From positions 682,001-746,000 of the forward strand of contig NZ_PIRM01000001.1 in NCBI RefSeq assembly GCF_003049735.1: a stretch of DNA of 64,000 bases, in the 5' to 3' direction. The DNA comes from Campylobacter concisus (GTDB taxonomy: Bacteria > Campylobacterota > Campylobacteria > Campylobacterales > Campylobacteraceae). The notes under the pieces are model-generated. The model was not told where the DNA came from and made no database searches. It saw nothing but the letters and a program-made list of their open reading frames with translations. Positions 8,991 through 18,928 of the stretch are shown here, one piece after another. The position numbers were made by a program, and so were the translations under genes. Position 1 is the first letter of the stretch. Every line of letters starts with the position of its first letter.

Positions 8991-10605
8991 TATTCTCTCT
9001 CTTGCCTGTGTTGCTCTTTTGGGCAAAATTTACACCTATGAGGAGTTAAAAAACGAGCCAAAAAGCCTAGCAAAAGACTACTACATCAACCGTCTTATTA
9101 ACGAGGGAAGCTACACAAAAGAGCAGATCGCAGATCTTTCGCGTGATGTATTTAGAAAAGCAGGCCTTGTTCAAAAATCAATCGATAAAATTTTACCTCC
9201 AAAAGCGGCTCCTAGCAAATGCCCTGGTGTAAATACAAAAAATATCACCCAGGCAAATCTAACCTGCCAAAATTTGCTAACATCCATTTCTTTTAGCTTA
9301 AAGCTTGATAATCACACTCGTGAAATTTTAGCAACTAATCTTGCAAAGACAAATCCAGAAAAATCAAAAATTTTACTCGCATTAAATGAAACAAATCCGG
9401 CTAAAGTTTTTGCAAATTTAAACGATACAAAGAGCTTTTTAGAGCTATTTAATGCCTCTAGCCCGCAAAATAAAAGTACACTTTTTAGCGAAAGTTTTGA
9501 TGCAAATTTCATGACCAAGCTCTACTCACAAAAGGGCTTTACAAATTTATTAAACGATATTGTTTTTAATAAAAAATATGAAGGCTTTAGGAGAAATTTG
9601 CTAAGCATCGATCCAGCCATCACTGAGAAAAATGATGCTTTTACGCTTGGATTAAATGCCATTTTACTAGGACAAGACGATATCGCTTTTAGCCTTTTTG
9701 CAAGAGCCAAGAGCACATTTGAAAGGGCGTGGCAAAGAGATAATGCGATCTTTTGGCAGTACCAGATAAGCAAAAACGAAAGCTTTTTAAAAGAGCTAAG
9801 TGCCAGCAAGGATGCAAATATCTACTCGCTTTACGCAAGAGATTTGATTGGTGGCGAACCACTTGAAGTCATCGTACCAAAACCTAGCAAACAAAACATT
9901 GAAAATTTTGACGTGAGCGATCCGTTTTTATGGAACAAAACTGCAGTCCTTGCAAAGGATATGAATGCCACGCAAGCAAGCGAATTTGCGAAGAAATTTT
10001 ATACAAACGAAAGTATCGGTGCCTATGCATACTTCATGCAAAAGGCGCATGGCTGGGAGAAGCAATACTTCTTGATGCCAAGCTCTCCTGAGCTCAATGG
10101 TATCAGCAACGAGAGAAAATCGATGATCTACGCCCTAGCTAGACAAGAGAGTCTCTTTATCCCAAGCGTGGTTTCTACTTCATACGCCCTTGGCATGATG
10201 CAGTTTATGCCATTTCTAGCAAATGCGATCGGTAAAAAAGAGCTAAAGATCCCAAATTTTGACCAGGACGATCTTTTTAAAACAGATATTGCATTTAAAT
10301 TTGCAAATCACCACCTAAACTATCTTGATAAATTTCTCTACCATCCGCTATTTACAGCCTATGCATATAATGGTGGTATCGGCTTTACCAAAAAGCTTAT
10401 CACAAGAGATGATATGTTTAAAGAGGGAAAATTTGAGCCATTTTTATCACTAGAATTTGTCCCTGTGGCAGAAACTAGAAACTACGGAAAGAAGGTGCTT
10501 GCCAACTACGTGATCTATATGGCACTTACTGGTTCCAATATAAAGATTTCGCAACTTTTCGAAAATTTAACAAAACCGGCTTTGACTGATAAATTTCGAA
10601 ACTAA
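8968..10605 (+). CDS. slt: Soluble lytic murein transglycosylase Slt
   Basis: A periplasmic peptidoglycan lyase of 545 residues that cleaves the MurNAc-GlcNAc bond to leave 1,6-anhydro ends. It has a signal peptide (HFSILSLACVALLG), a long helical superhelix domain and a C-terminal SLT domain with the catalytic glutamate in YALARQESLFIPS, the GMMQFMP motif and the AYNGG motif. The start is TTG at 8968, inside yggT, with TAAGG about eight bases upstream; no ATG precedes the signal peptide. The 3' end overlaps the convergent lipoprotein gene by 80 bases. Confidence 0.92.
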   Translation: MVLLRHFSILSLACVALLGKIYTYEELKNEPKSLAKDYYINRLINEGSYTKEQIADLSRDVFRKAGLVQKSIDKILPPKAAPSKCPGVNTKNITQANLTCQNLLTSISFSLKLDNHTREILATNLAKTNPEKSKILLALNETNPAKVFANLNDTKSFLELFNASSPQNKSTLFSESFDANFMTKLYSQKGFTNLLNDIVFNKKYEGFRRNLLSIDPAITEKNDAFTLGLNAILLGQDDIAFSLFARAKSTFERAWQRDNAIFWQYQISKNESFLKELSASKDANIYSLYARDLIGGEPLEVIVPKPSKQNIENFDVSDPFLWNKTAVLAKDMNATQASEFAKKFYTNESIGAYAYFMQKAHGWEKQYFLMPSSPELNGISNERKSMIYALARQESLFIPSVVSTSYALGMMQFMPFLANAIGKKELKIPNFDQDDLFKTDIAFKFANHHLNYLDKFLYHPLFTAYAYNGGIGFTKKLITRDDMFKEGKFEPFLSLEFVPVAETRNYGKKVLANYVIYMALTGSNIKISQLFENLTKPALTDKFRN

Positions 10606-11005
10606 GCACTAGATCGTCACTTTGCTTACTTGGTGCGGTCACTTCATAATAAACCGACCAAGGCATAGAAAATCCAGCAAATTTTAGCATCTCGTCATTT
10701 TCATCAAGTAGCCTTGCATTTGTGGCATTTGAGTCGTCATTTACTTTTATGTTCTTTAAATTTTGTGCATGTTCTTTTGGATTTATGGCAACCAAAAAAT
10801 GCTCTTTGTTCTGGTCTAAATTCGAATTGTAGATCGGATTTAAATAGGTAGCGATGATGAGCGTCCTGTCAGCACCATCAATAATCTCACTTTTGCTCGT
10901 GTAAGCTAGAAGCTCATTTTTTAATGGCTCATGTACAATAACTTTGTGCTCAGCACAACCAAACATCATCAAAATCAGTACAAAAAATGATATAAATTTA
11001 CTCAT
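10526..11005 (-). CDS. Putative lipoprotein (C. jejuni Cj0842-like position)
   Basis: A 159-residue predicted lipoprotein with a lipobox at MMFGCAE (Cys about 17). No domain is recognised; the rest looks like a beta-rich periplasmic fold. It is convergent with slt and shares its last 80 bases with the slt 3' end on the other strand, so both reading frames are constrained there. It is divergent from mobB. Its fixed position beside slt in Campylobacter suggests an envelope role, but this is context only. Confidence 0.8.
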   Translation of the reverse strand: MSKFISFFVLILMMFGCAEHKVIVHEPLKNELLAYTSKSEIIDGADRTLIIATYLNPIYNSNLDQNKEHFLVAINPKEHAQNLKNIKVNDDSNATNARLLDENDEMLKFAGFSMPWSVYYEVTAPSKQSDDLVLSFEIYQSKPVLLNFRKVAKSLYWNQ

Positions 11006-11090
11006 AAGAACTCTTAATTTTTTAAAATTTCTTGCATTTTAGCATTTTAATTTTTAAATTTCACTCATAAATTTTAAAGCCAACATAAGC

Positions 11091-11096
11091 TATAAT
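11091..11096 (+). promoter_or_regulatory. -10 box of the mobB-fbp operon
   Basis: TATAAT lies 28 bases before the mobB ATG in the divergent gap. Confidence 0.55.
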
Positions 11097-11124
11097 CGCA
11101 AGAAATTTTAATAAAAAGGCTCTT

Positions 11125-11604
11125 ATGAAAAGACTTGCTATCGCTTTTTCTGGCCCTTCAAATAGCGGAAAAACGACTCTTATTTTAAAAGTTGCAAAGA
11201 AATTTATAGACGATGGTTTAAAGGTTGCGATAGTAAAACACGATCCAGGCGACAAGGCCAAATTTGATGTTGAAGGCAAGGATAGCTTTAAATTTTCACA
11301 AACTGGGGCAGATGTGGTGGTGATGAGTCCGACTAGAACAACTTATTTTTCACAAAATCCACAAGAAATTAGCGATGTCATTAAAATGCTAGGCGAGTTT
11401 GATGTGCTATTAGTTGAGGGTTTAAAGACGCTTCCACTGCCAAGATTAAGTGTTTTTAAAGATGAAATAGATGAAAAATATCTTAGCTTTTCAGATGCGA
11501 TCGCAACATATAAAAAACAAATTCCTTACGAGATAAAAAATATAAATTTAGACGATATAGACGCCATTTGTGCGTGGATAATCAAAAATGCAAAGGCTGT
11601 ATAA
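11125..11604 (+). CDS. mobB: Molybdopterin-guanine dinucleotide biosynthesis adapter MobB
   Basis: A 159-residue GTP-binding protein that assists attachment of GMP to molybdopterin for enzymes such as formate dehydrogenase and nitrate reductase. It has the P-loop [12 protein letters not shown] (about 8-19), the [11 protein letters not shown] segment typical of MobB, and VLLVEGLK near residue 95. The stop TAA overlaps the fbp ATG by one base. Confidence 0.92.
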   Translation: MKRLAIAFSGPSNSGKTTLILKVAKKFIDDGLKVAIVKHDPGDKAKFDVEGKDSFKFSQTGADVVVMSPTRTTYFSQNPQEISDVIKMLGEFDVLLVEGLKTLPLPRLSVFKDEIDEKYLSFSDAIATYKKQIPYEIKNINLDDIDAICAWIIKNAKAV

Positions 11605-12467
11605 TGCAAGAATTAAATCAAATTTTTAACACCATAAAAGAGATCGCAAAAGAGATAAGCGAAGTGATAAAATACGCCGATCTTGGCTACACAACTCACG
11701 AAAACGCAACCGGCGACACACAGCTAAAGCTTGATGTCAAAAGCGACGAGATCATCACGGCTAAATTTAAGCAGCTTTCATGCGTAAAAGCGCTAATTAG
11801 CGAAGAAAAAGAGGACGAACTTGAGATAAACAAAAATGCTAAATTTATCATCGCTTACGATCCACTTGATGGCTCAAGCCTAGTTGATGTAAATTTCGCC
11901 GTTGGCTCGATCTTTGGTATCTATGAAAACGAAGTAAAACCAGAAAATTTAGTAGCCGCAGCTTACAGTATCTATGGTCCAAGACTTGAGCTGGTAATTG
12001 CTGAGAAAAAGGGCGCTTTGCCTAAATTTTATAGACTTGGCAAAGATGGCGAGTTTAAATTTGTAAAAGAGCTTGAGCTAAAAGAAAAAGGCAAGCTAAA
12101 TGCCACGGGAGCCACGCAAAAGGGCTGGAGCCAAACGCATAGAAATTTTATAAACGAGCTATTTAACGAGGGCTACAGACTAAGATACTCAGGTGCAATG
12201 GTGAGCGATTTGCATCAAATTTTACTAAAAGGTGGCGGTCTTTTTAGCTACCCAGCAACGAGCGATCATCCAAATGGCAAGCTAAGAGTAGTCTTTGAAG
12301 TGTTGCCATTTGCCTTCATATATGAAAACGCAAAGGGCGCAACGACAAACGGCAAAAATCAAACACTTTTTTATATAAAAATAGAAAAAATTCACCAAAC
12401 AACGCCATGCTTCTTTGGCTCACGTGATGAAATTTCTCTTTTGCATAAATTTTACGAGCAAAAATAA
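11604..12467 (+). CDS. fbp: Fructose-1,6-bisphosphatase class I
   Basis: A gluconeogenic enzyme of 287 residues that dephosphorylates fructose-1,6-bisphosphate. Metal and substrate motifs are visible: [20 protein letters not shown] and the late [16 protein letters not shown]. Campylobacter needs gluconeogenesis because many species cannot use glucose. The open frame reaches further left into mobB, but the ATG at 11604 overlapping the mobB stop gives the expected N-terminus. Confidence 0.95.
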   Translation: MQELNQIFNTIKEIAKEISEVIKYADLGYTTHENATGDTQLKLDVKSDEIITAKFKQLSCVKALISEEKEDELEINKNAKFIIAYDPLDGSSLVDVNFAVGSIFGIYENEVKPENLVAAAYSIYGPRLELVIAEKKGALPKFYRLGKDGEFKFVKELELKEKGKLNATGATQKGWSQTHRNFINELFNEGYRLRYSGAMVSDLHQILLKGGGLFSYPATSDHPNGKLRVVFEVLPFAFIYENAKGATTNGKNQTLFYIKIEKIHQTTPCFFGSRDEISLLHKFYEQK

Positions 12468-12685
12468 TGCAAGAAACACAAGTAAACGAGCCACTTGACG
12501 CATTTGAGCTAGCCTTAAAGCAAAAAGCAAAAATTTTGCAAGAGTGCCAAAGCCAAAAAGGGCAAAAAAGCTGCTTTAACTGCGAAGTATTTTTTGACTG
12601 CGAGACAAGAAAAGAGTACGTAAATAGCTGCTACAACTCGATGTCAAAGGGCAATACTGGCAGTGATGTTGGATTTGATTTTTAA
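12467..12685 (+). CDS. Small Cys-rich conserved hypothetical protein
   Basis: A 72-residue cytosolic protein coupled to fbp by a one-base TAATG overlap and lying 15 bases before metG. Five cysteines cluster in the middle (CQSQ, CFNCEVFFDC, VNSC), a spacing that could bind zinc or an Fe-S cluster. It occupies the same place between fbp and metG in C. jejuni (Cj0839c position). Function is unknown; the conserved position and cysteines argue that it is a real gene. Confidence 0.8.
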   Translation: MQETQVNEPLDAFELALKQKAKILQECQSQKGQKSCFNCEVFFDCETRKEYVNSCYNSMSKGNTGSDVGFDF

Positions 12686-12700
12686 AATTAAAGGAAAAAT

Positions 12701-14635
12701 ATGAAAGAAAAAGCTTATATAACGACCCCAATATACTATGTAAACGACGTGCCACACATTGGCCACGCATATACGACCATCATCGCCGATACACTTGCTA
12801 GATTTAACCGCTTGCAAGGCAAAGAGACCTACTTTATGACGGGCACAGACGAGCATGGACAAAAGATCGAGCAGGCAGCTCGTGCTAGAGGCAAGACTCC
12901 AAAAGAGTACGCCGACGAGATTAGCGCTAAATTTAGGTCACTTTGGGATGAGTTTGAGATAAGCTACGATCATTTTATAAGAACGACCGACGAAGAGCAC
13001 AAGCAAACCGTACAAAATGTCTTTGAAAAGATGCAAGCAAATGGCGACATTTACAAAGGCGAATATGAGGGATTTTACTGCGTTAGCTGCGAGACATTTT
13101 TTAATCAAAGAGACCTGCTAGAAGACAATCACTGTCCAGACTGCGGCCGAGTGACGTCTTTAGTCAAAGAAGAGAGCTACTTTTTTAAGCTTTCAAAATA
13201 CGAAGACGCACTTTTAAAATGGTACGAAAACGACGAACTTTGCGTCATCCCAAAGGGCAAGAAAAACGAGGTCGTAAGCTTTGTAAAAGGCGGACTAAAA
13301 GACCTCTCTGTGACAAGAACGAGCTTTGACTGGGGCATAAAGCTACCAAAGAGCGCAAACGACGACAAGCACGTTATGTATGTCTGGCTTGATGCACTCA
13401 TAAACTACTTAACAACACTAGGATACTCAAGAGATAACGCTAGAATGGACTTTTGGCCAAACACAACACACATTGTTGGCAAGGATATTTTACGTTTTCA
13501 CGCAGTTTATTGGCCGGCATTTTTGATGAGCCTTGGCTTGCCACTGCCAAAACACGTCGCAGCGCACGGCTGGTGGACGATAGACGGCGAAAAGATGAGC
13601 AAAAGCAAGGGCAACGTCATAAACCCAAGAGAGGTCGCAAACGCTTATGGACTTGAAAATTTCAGATACTTTTTGCTTAGAGAAGTGCCGTTTGGACAAG
13701 ATGGCGACTACAGCCAAAAGGCCTTGATCGAGCGCATAAACTCAGAGCTTGGCAACGGACTTGGCAACTTGCTAAGCCGAATTGTAGGCATGAGCGCAAA
13801 GTATAGCGACTACAAGATCGACTCAAAAGATGTGATCAAATTTCATAAAGCCGAGCTTGATGAGGCGAAGGGCTATCTTGATGAGGCTATTAAAAATTTA
13901 GAAAATTTAGCGACAAACCGCTATTTAGAGGATCTTTGGAAGGTCGTAACTCTAGCAAACGCTGCCGTTGCGAAGTATGAGCCATGGTCGCTTGTAAAAG
14001 CTGGCAAAAGTGACGAGGCAAACGCACTTGTGGCGCTTTGTGCAAATTTACTTGCAAAAGTGGCGATACTACTTAGCCCAGCTATGCCAAAAACTTGCGC
14101 TAAGATAGCTGATACGCTTGGCTTTAGCATAGATACGGCCTCTTATGAAACTCTTGTATTAAAAAATGAAATTTCAAATTTTGTGGCAAAAGCTACTGAG
14201 CCACTCTTCCCAAGGATAGAAAAAGAGCTAATGGGCGAGGCAAGAGACCTAAAAGAAGGGCCAAAAGTAGAGGCAAAAGCTGAGCCAAAAGATGAGAAAA
14301 AAGAAGAAGGTATCATTAGCATCGATGACTTTGCGAAGGTGGTGATAAAAGTAGGTGAAGTGCTCGAGTGCGAGAGAGTTGAGGGCAGTGAAAAGCTGCT
14401 TAAATTTAAGATAGATCTTGGCGAGGAGCAGCCGCGTCAAATTTTATCTGGCATTGCAAAATACTATGAGCCTAGCTCGCTTGTGGGCAAACAAGTTTGC
14501 GTTTTAGCAAATTTAAAAGAGCGAACGATGATGAAAAAATATGTCTCTCAAGGCATGATCCTAAGCGCATCTGATGGCTCGCTAACGCTTCTTGGTACGC
14601 AAGGTAAAGTTAAAAATGGCGCGATCGTTGGCTAA
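12701..14635 (+). CDS. metG: Methionine--tRNA ligase
   Basis: Class I synthetase of 644 residues that charges initiator and elongator tRNA-Met. It has PIYYVNDVPHIGHAYT with the HIGH motif (about 10-25), zinc knuckle cysteines in YCVSCETFFNQ and HCPDCGR, and GEKMSKSKGN (about 297-306). A C-terminal OB-fold tRNA-binding domain (about 545-644) follows a Lys/Glu-rich linker. Length fits the dimeric bacterial form. The stop is directly followed by the next gene's ATG (TAAATG). Confidence 0.97.
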   Translation: MKEKAYITTPIYYVNDVPHIGHAYTTIIADTLARFNRLQGKETYFMTGTDEHGQKIEQAARARGKTPKEYADEISAKFRSLWDEFEISYDHFIRTTDEEHKQTVQNVFEKMQANGDIYKGEYEGFYCVSCETFFNQRDLLEDNHCPDCGRVTSLVKEESYFFKLSKYEDALLKWYENDELCVIPKGKKNEVVSFVKGGLKDLSVTRTSFDWGIKLPKSANDDKHVMYVWLDALINYLTTLGYSRDNARMDFWPNTTHIVGKDILRFHAVYWPAFLMSLGLPLPKHVAAHGWWTIDGEKMSKSKGNVINPREVANAYGLENFRYFLLREVPFGQDGDYSQKALIERINSELGNGLGNLLSRIVGMSAKYSDYKIDSKDVIKFHKAELDEAKGYLDEAIKNLENLATNRYLEDLWKVVTLANAAVAKYEPWSLVKAGKSDEANALVALCANLLAKVAILLSPAMPKTCAKIADTLGFSIDTASYETLVLKNEISNFVAKATEPLFPRIEKELMGEARDLKEGPKVEAKAEPKDEKKEEGIISIDDFAKVVIKVGEVLECERVEGSEKLLKFKIDLGEEQPRQILSGIAKYYEPSSLVGKQVCVLANLKERTMMKKYVSQGMILSASDGSLTLLGTQGKVKNGAIVG

Positions 14636-15619
14636 ATGACAATAGAAAATTTAACTCGTCTAATAAATGCCGAGGCTCTAAATGCACCGACGATAACTAG
14701 CGTAAGCGAGTTTGTTTTCGAGCTAAAGCATGTAAGACGTGGCTTTGCGTATATTTGCTTAAACGCAAACGATAGCGACATAGAAACAGCGATTAAACAA
14801 GGCGCATACGCCATAATTAGCGAAGATAATGTGCCAATTATCGACAAAGAGATCGCCTTTTTAAAAGTTAGTAGCTTACAGACCGCCATGATAAAACTCA
14901 TGAGATTTGAGGCTACTCACAAAGATCTAAAATTTTGCGCCGTAAATCCTTTTATAAATGACTTTTTAGAAAAATCAAAGCTTGGCTCTAACGCACACGT
15001 CATGTCAAAAAATATTACTGAGCTTTTTAATCAAATTTTTCACGCAAAAGTCTTTGATATCTTTTTTGGCGATGATACAAGAACACTTCAGCGAATATCG
15101 CCTCTTTTTGAGACCATTTACACAGATACAACTATGCACGAGATAAATCCAAGCTCGATCTTTTTTACAAACACAGTCTTTAAACAAACATACTATCAAA
15201 ACTTAAACATACCACGAGTTTTTGCTGGGATGTTTTATGGGCTTTTAAAATTTCTTGATAGTAATAAAATTTCATTTAAGCCTTACGAAGGTAGGATTCA
15301 CGGGCATTTTGACCCTATTTTTATAGATAAAAATTTTATTCCTACTAGTTTTGGAAATAGCTTTAGAGCCATAATTACTGAAAGCGATGAAGATTTATTC
15401 ATAAGTCAAAGTATATTTTTAAATAAAAAATTTAGCCCTGATGAGATAAAAATTTGCTTGCCAGAAGGCTCGTTATTAAAAGTACAAAATGCAATCTACT
15501 TTAAAAATTTAAGCGAGATAAAAAAGCTTAAAAATTTTATCTATATATTGATTTTATGCCAAAAAGAGGAGCTTTTAGAAGAGCTTCACAAAATATCTGA
15601 AGAAAATCTACTCTTTTAA
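14636..15619 (+). CDS. MurF N-terminal-domain-like protein, orphan
   Basis: A 327-residue protein starting at the base after the metG stop. Residues about 25-95 resemble the UDP-binding N-terminal domain of Mur ligases ([29 protein letters not shown]). No ATP-binding P-loop GTxGKT follows, and the remaining 220 residues match nothing I recognise. It cannot be an active Mur ligase as seen. C. jejuni has an uncharacterised gene next to metG in the same place. The last 12 bases overlap the convergent ybeY. Confidence 0.75.
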   Translation: MTIENLTRLINAEALNAPTITSVSEFVFELKHVRRGFAYICLNANDSDIETAIKQGAYAIISEDNVPIIDKEIAFLKVSSLQTAMIKLMRFEATHKDLKFCAVNPFINDFLEKSKLGSNAHVMSKNITELFNQIFHAKVFDIFFGDDTRTLQRISPLFETIYTDTTMHEINPSSIFFTNTVFKQTYYQNLNIPRVFAGMFYGLLKFLDSNKISFKPYEGRIHGHFDPIFIDKNFIPTSFGNSFRAIITESDEDLFISQSIFLNKKFSPDEIKICLPEGSLLKVQNAIYFKNLSEIKKLKNFIYILILCQKEELLEELHKISEENLLF

Positions 15620-16054
15620 ATTTTTATTATTTATAAGATCAATTAGCCTAACATCCTCGCTTCTTACAATTAGACTTTTAGGCAGCTCAAATTTCTTGAT
15701 AACCTCACACTCTTTTTCTCTCATTTCGCCATCATCTTTTTCATGATCAAATCCTAATATATGAAGCAATCCATGCGTAAAAAGTAGTGCGGTTTCGGCC
15801 TCTTCACTATGATTTAGCTCAGTTGCTTTCTCTTTTACCATATCTTTGTTTATAACGATTGAGCCAAGTGGGGCGTGAATAACAAGCTCAAGCGGAAAGC
15901 TTAAAACATCTGTCGTTTTATCAATGCCTCGCTCAGTTTTATTTAGTTCTCTCATCTCTTCTTTATCAACAAAAACTAGCTCGATTTCTCCTAGTGTCAA
16001 ATATTCACAAATTTCATCTAAAATTTTTGGATAGCTCTCTTCGCAAAGTATCAT
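15608..16054 (-). CDS. ybeY: Endoribonuclease YbeY
   Basis: A zinc metalloprotein of 148 residues needed for 16S rRNA 3' maturation and ribosome quality control. The zinc motif [14 protein letters not shown] (H3xH5xH) is near residue 98. The reading frame is open further upstream, giving a hydrophobic N-terminal extension. I prefer the ATG at 16054 because AAGGAA precedes it and the product then matches the family length. It is divergent from queC. Confidence 0.92.
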   Translation of the reverse strand: MILCEESYPKILDEICEYLTLGEIELVFVDKEEMRELNKTERGIDKTTDVLSFPLELVIHAPLGSIVINKDMVKEKATELNHSEEAETALLFTHGLLHILGFDHEKDDGEMREKECEVIKKFELPKSLIVRSEDVRLIDLINNKNLKE

Positions 16055-16082
16055 TTTAGGCTCTTTCCTTAGTAACTTTTTG

Positions 16083-16088
16083 TATAAT
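16083..16088 (+). promoter_or_regulatory. -10 box of queC
   Basis: TATAAT lies 24 bases before the queC ATG in the ybeY/queC divergent gap. Confidence 0.6.
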
Positions 16089-16112
16089 TCTAGCAAAAAT
16101 AAAAGGCAAAAT

Positions 16113-16802
16113 ATGAAAAAAGCGGTTTGTATAATGAGCGGCGGTATGGATAGCACGCTTTGTGCTGTAATGGCAAAAAAGGCTGGATATGATATCGTAG
16201 CGCTTCATTTTGACTATGGCCAAAGGACGATGAAGCGTGAAAAACGTGCATTTAACGAAATTTGCGAAAGATTAGGTATTACAAAAAAGATGAGTTTAGA
16301 TGTTAGTTTTATTGCCCAAATAGGCGGAAATTCTTTAACCGATGAAAGCTTGCAAATAAGAAAAGATGGAGTAGAAAAAGATGTACCAAATACTTACGTG
16401 CCTTTTCGAAATGGTATTTTTATCTCGGTCGCTGCCGCACTTGCTGAAAAAGAAAATGCACAAGCTATCTATATCGGTGTCGTAGAAGAAGATAGTTCAG
16501 GCTATCCTGACTGCAAAGAAAGCTTCATAAAAAGCATAAACGAGGCTATAAATTTAGGCACATCGCCTAGTTTTTCGTGCGAGATAATTACTCCACTTGT
16601 AAATTTAAGCAAGGCTGACATCGTAGCAAAATCTCTTGAGCTTGGCTCGCCGCTAGAGCTTACTTGGAGCTGCTACGATAGTGAGGACGAGGCATGCGGA
16701 CTTTGCGATAGCTGCAGGCTAAGGCTAAATGGCTTTAAAAAGGCAAATGCCACTGATAAAATCTCATATAAAAATCAAAATTTTCCTTATGAGCTTCTAT
16801 AA
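16113..16802 (+). CDS. queC: 7-cyano-7-deazaguanine synthase QueC
   Basis: Makes preQ0 from carboxydeazaguanine, ATP and ammonia in queuosine biosynthesis. The 229 residues carry the PP-loop IMSGGMDST near residue 8 and the zinc site in [19 protein letters not shown] near the C-terminus. The ATG at 16113 with AAAGGC upstream gives the canonical [11 protein letters not shown] start; upstream in-frame codons run into the promoter. Confidence 0.95.
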   Translation: MKKAVCIMSGGMDSTLCAVMAKKAGYDIVALHFDYGQRTMKREKRAFNEICERLGITKKMSLDVSFIAQIGGNSLTDESLQIRKDGVEKDVPNTYVPFRNGIFISVAAALAEKENAQAIYIGVVEEDSSGYPDCKESFIKSINEAINLGTSPSFSCEIITPLVNLSKADIVAKSLELGSPLELTWSCYDSEDEACGLCDSCRLRLNGFKKANATDKISYKNQNFPYELL

Positions 16803-17107
16803 AATAGCAAAGAGACATCTTACTTTGCTACGTTTTTATATATTTAAATATTTTGGAAATTGATATTTTTCCTAATCACCACATTTTGTTAAGCAAGGCC
16901 ATTTAACAAATTTAAAGATATATCAACGCTTAGACTCTTGCTACCTATCAAAAACATAAATTCTCAGTCAACCTCGCCAAAATTTAATAAGGAGGATTAA
17001 AAAGTAGTTGATAAATTTAGCCACAAACGCTCCAATCACAAGGTAAAAATTTTTAAGTAAGTGGTCACTACCACAGCTTTTTAATGATCTTATTTTTTCT
17101 TATTGTC
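16803..17107. other. Intergenic gap, possible minus-strand gene remnant
   Basis: About 305 bases between the convergent queC and mrdA. On the minus strand, roughly 16977-17085, one frame reads as a hydrophobic peptide (FYLVIGAFVAKFINYFLI) reminiscent of the first helix of a flippase or other transporter, without a usable start or ribosome site. It may be a relic of a deleted membrane protein. No RNA gene or strong terminator is seen. Confidence 0.4.
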
Positions 17108-18928
17108 TTATTTTTTATTTTGATCGCTTTGGATTTTTTCTAAATTTATATATCCCATTTCAACGAGTTTATTATAAATTTGAGCGATTTTTGGCCCGGC
17201 CGCACTTCCGCCATGGCCACCATGCTCGATAACCATTGTGATAACGTATTGTGGATCTTCATAAGGCGCATATGTAGTCATCCATGCATGAGATCTTTGC
17301 AAATACGCCATATCCTCCTCTTTCATACGTTTCTTTTCAGTTTGAGAAATTCCAACGACCTGAGCAGTACCTGTCTTTGCAGCAACTTTAACTAGGCTTC
17401 CAATAAAATGCCTATTTGCCGTGCCTCTTGGGTGATTTGCCACTTCATACATTGCATGCCTAATAGCTGGTAGTTGTGATTTTTCAAACGGCGTAAAAGC
17501 ATCATCTGTTGGTGTAAAATCAACATCCTTGCCATCAATGCTCTTTAAAAAATGTGGGGTCACATTTAGCCCAGTTGCAAGGCCTGCTGTATATTTTGCC
17601 ACTTGCATAGGCGTGACCAAGAAATTTCCCTGACCGATAGAAGTGATGAGGGTCTCGCCTTGAAACCACGCTTTGCCATACTTCCTCATCTTCCACTCTC
17701 TACTTGGCAAAGTCCCCACAAACTCATTTGGCAAATCAACCTCGGTTTTTCTACCAAATCCCATACGTTCAAGTATCGGCACAATAGCGTCAATTCCTAT
17801 CTTTTGACTACCTTTATAAAAATAGTCATCACAGCTCTCTCTAATTGCCGTATTCATATTAACATTTCCATGTCCGTGAGAGTTCCAGCAGCGAAATTTA
17901 CGTCCTCCAAGCTCATACGAGCCACTACAAAAAAAGCTATCGTATTTACTCATGCCATTATCCAAAAACGCAAGCGCCATACCCATTTTTACGACAGAAC
18001 CTGGAGGATAAAGGCCGTTTATTAGCTTGTTTGTGAAAGGATGATCGACATTTTTTACAAGTTCTTCCCATTCAGGCTGAGAAATTCCAAGCACAAATGG
18101 GTTTAGATCGTACTCTGGAAAGCTACCAGCAGCTATGATAGCACCATCTTTTAGACTCATAACGATAACGCTTCCTGCATCCTTACCAAAGACATCAGCC
18201 ACAAACTGCTGAAGCTCAAGATCGACTGCAAGCTTGATATTTTGACTTTGTGGCGCTTGATAGTTTATCTGTTCGATCTCTTCATTTAAGGCATTTACCT
18301 TTATCTTTTTAAACCCTTGAATTCCTTGTAAGATCGGATTATAAAACCGTTCCACGCCACTTCTTCCAATATAATTTGTAAGCTTTGTCAAAGGATCATT
18401 ATCCATATCTTTTTGATTTGCCCTACCAACGTAGCCGATGATGTGAGAAGCTAGATCGTTATACGGATAGTGGCGTTTTGAAGCGGGCCTTATCTCTAAA
18501 TTTTCACGCAAAGAAAGTGATGCAAAAAATGGCAAAAATTTATCATAATCAATAAATTCAACCACATTTATAAAATCTTGGTTATAAGCTGAGTCATTTT
18601 TTATGTATTCATTTTTAAGCTTTGTGACATTTAGATCACTAAATAGTGAGCCAATGTAAGCTAGCTCATCATCTAAAATTTTTACCTTTTTATTAGCACT
18701 TAAATGAGGTCTAATGGATACTGAAAAACCAAGACGATTAACAGCCATTGGCTTATCATGTGCATCAAAAATGATACCCCTAACTGGCGGAATATAAATA
18801 GTTTTTATCGCGTTTTGCTCTGCGATCTCGTTGTAGTAGGTATTTGAGTTTATGCTTAGATGATAAATTCGTCCCAAAAGTATAATCCAAAAAAGAGCGA
18901 TCACGCTAAAGACGATGCGCATCCTCAT
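17108..18928 (-). CDS. mrdA: Penicillin-binding protein 2 (peptidoglycan transpeptidase)
   Basis: A class B PBP of 606 residues that crosslinks lateral-wall peptidoglycan with RodA/MreBCD. It has one N-terminal membrane anchor (about 5-22), a dimerisation domain beginning IPPVRGIIFD, and a transpeptidase domain with SXXK in YPPGSVVKMG (Ser about 314), SXD-type RESCDDY and KTG in AAKTGTAQV. The start ATG overlaps the stop of the upstream membrane protein (ATGA). It is the last gene of the minus-strand envelope block. Confidence 0.95.
   Translation of the reverse strand: MRMRIVFSVIALFWIILLGRIYHLSINSNTYYNEIAEQNAIKTIYIPPVRGIIFDAHDKPMAVNRLGFSVSIRPHLSANKKVKILDDELAYIGSLFSDLNVTKLKNEYIKNDSAYNQDFINVVEFIDYDKFLPFFASLSLRENLEIRPASKRHYPYNDLASHIIGYVGRANQKDMDNDPLTKLTNYIGRSGVERFYNPILQGIQGFKKIKVNALNEEIEQINYQAPQSQNIKLAVDLELQQFVADVFGKDAGSVIVMSLKDGAIIAAGSFPEYDLNPFVLGISQPEWEELVKNVDHPFTNKLINGLYPPGSVVKMGMALAFLDNGMSKYDSFFCSGSYELGGRKFRCWNSHGHGNVNMNTAIRESCDDYFYKGSQKIGIDAIVPILERMGFGRKTEVDLPNEFVGTLPSREWKMRKYGKAWFQGETLITSIGQGNFLVTPMQVAKYTAGLATGLNVTPHFLKSIDGKDVDFTPTDDAFTPFEKSQLPAIRHAMYEVANHPRGTANRHFIGSLVKVAAKTGTAQVVGISQTEKKRMKEEDMAYLQRSHAWMTTYAPYEDPQYVITMVIEHGGHGGSAAGPKIAQIYNKLVEMGYINLEKIQSDQNKK

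Noticed and set aside
17603..18025. Plus-strand 140-codon open frame inside mrdA
   Set aside because: Shadow of the PBP2 gene, His/Ser/Arg-rich and without start signals.
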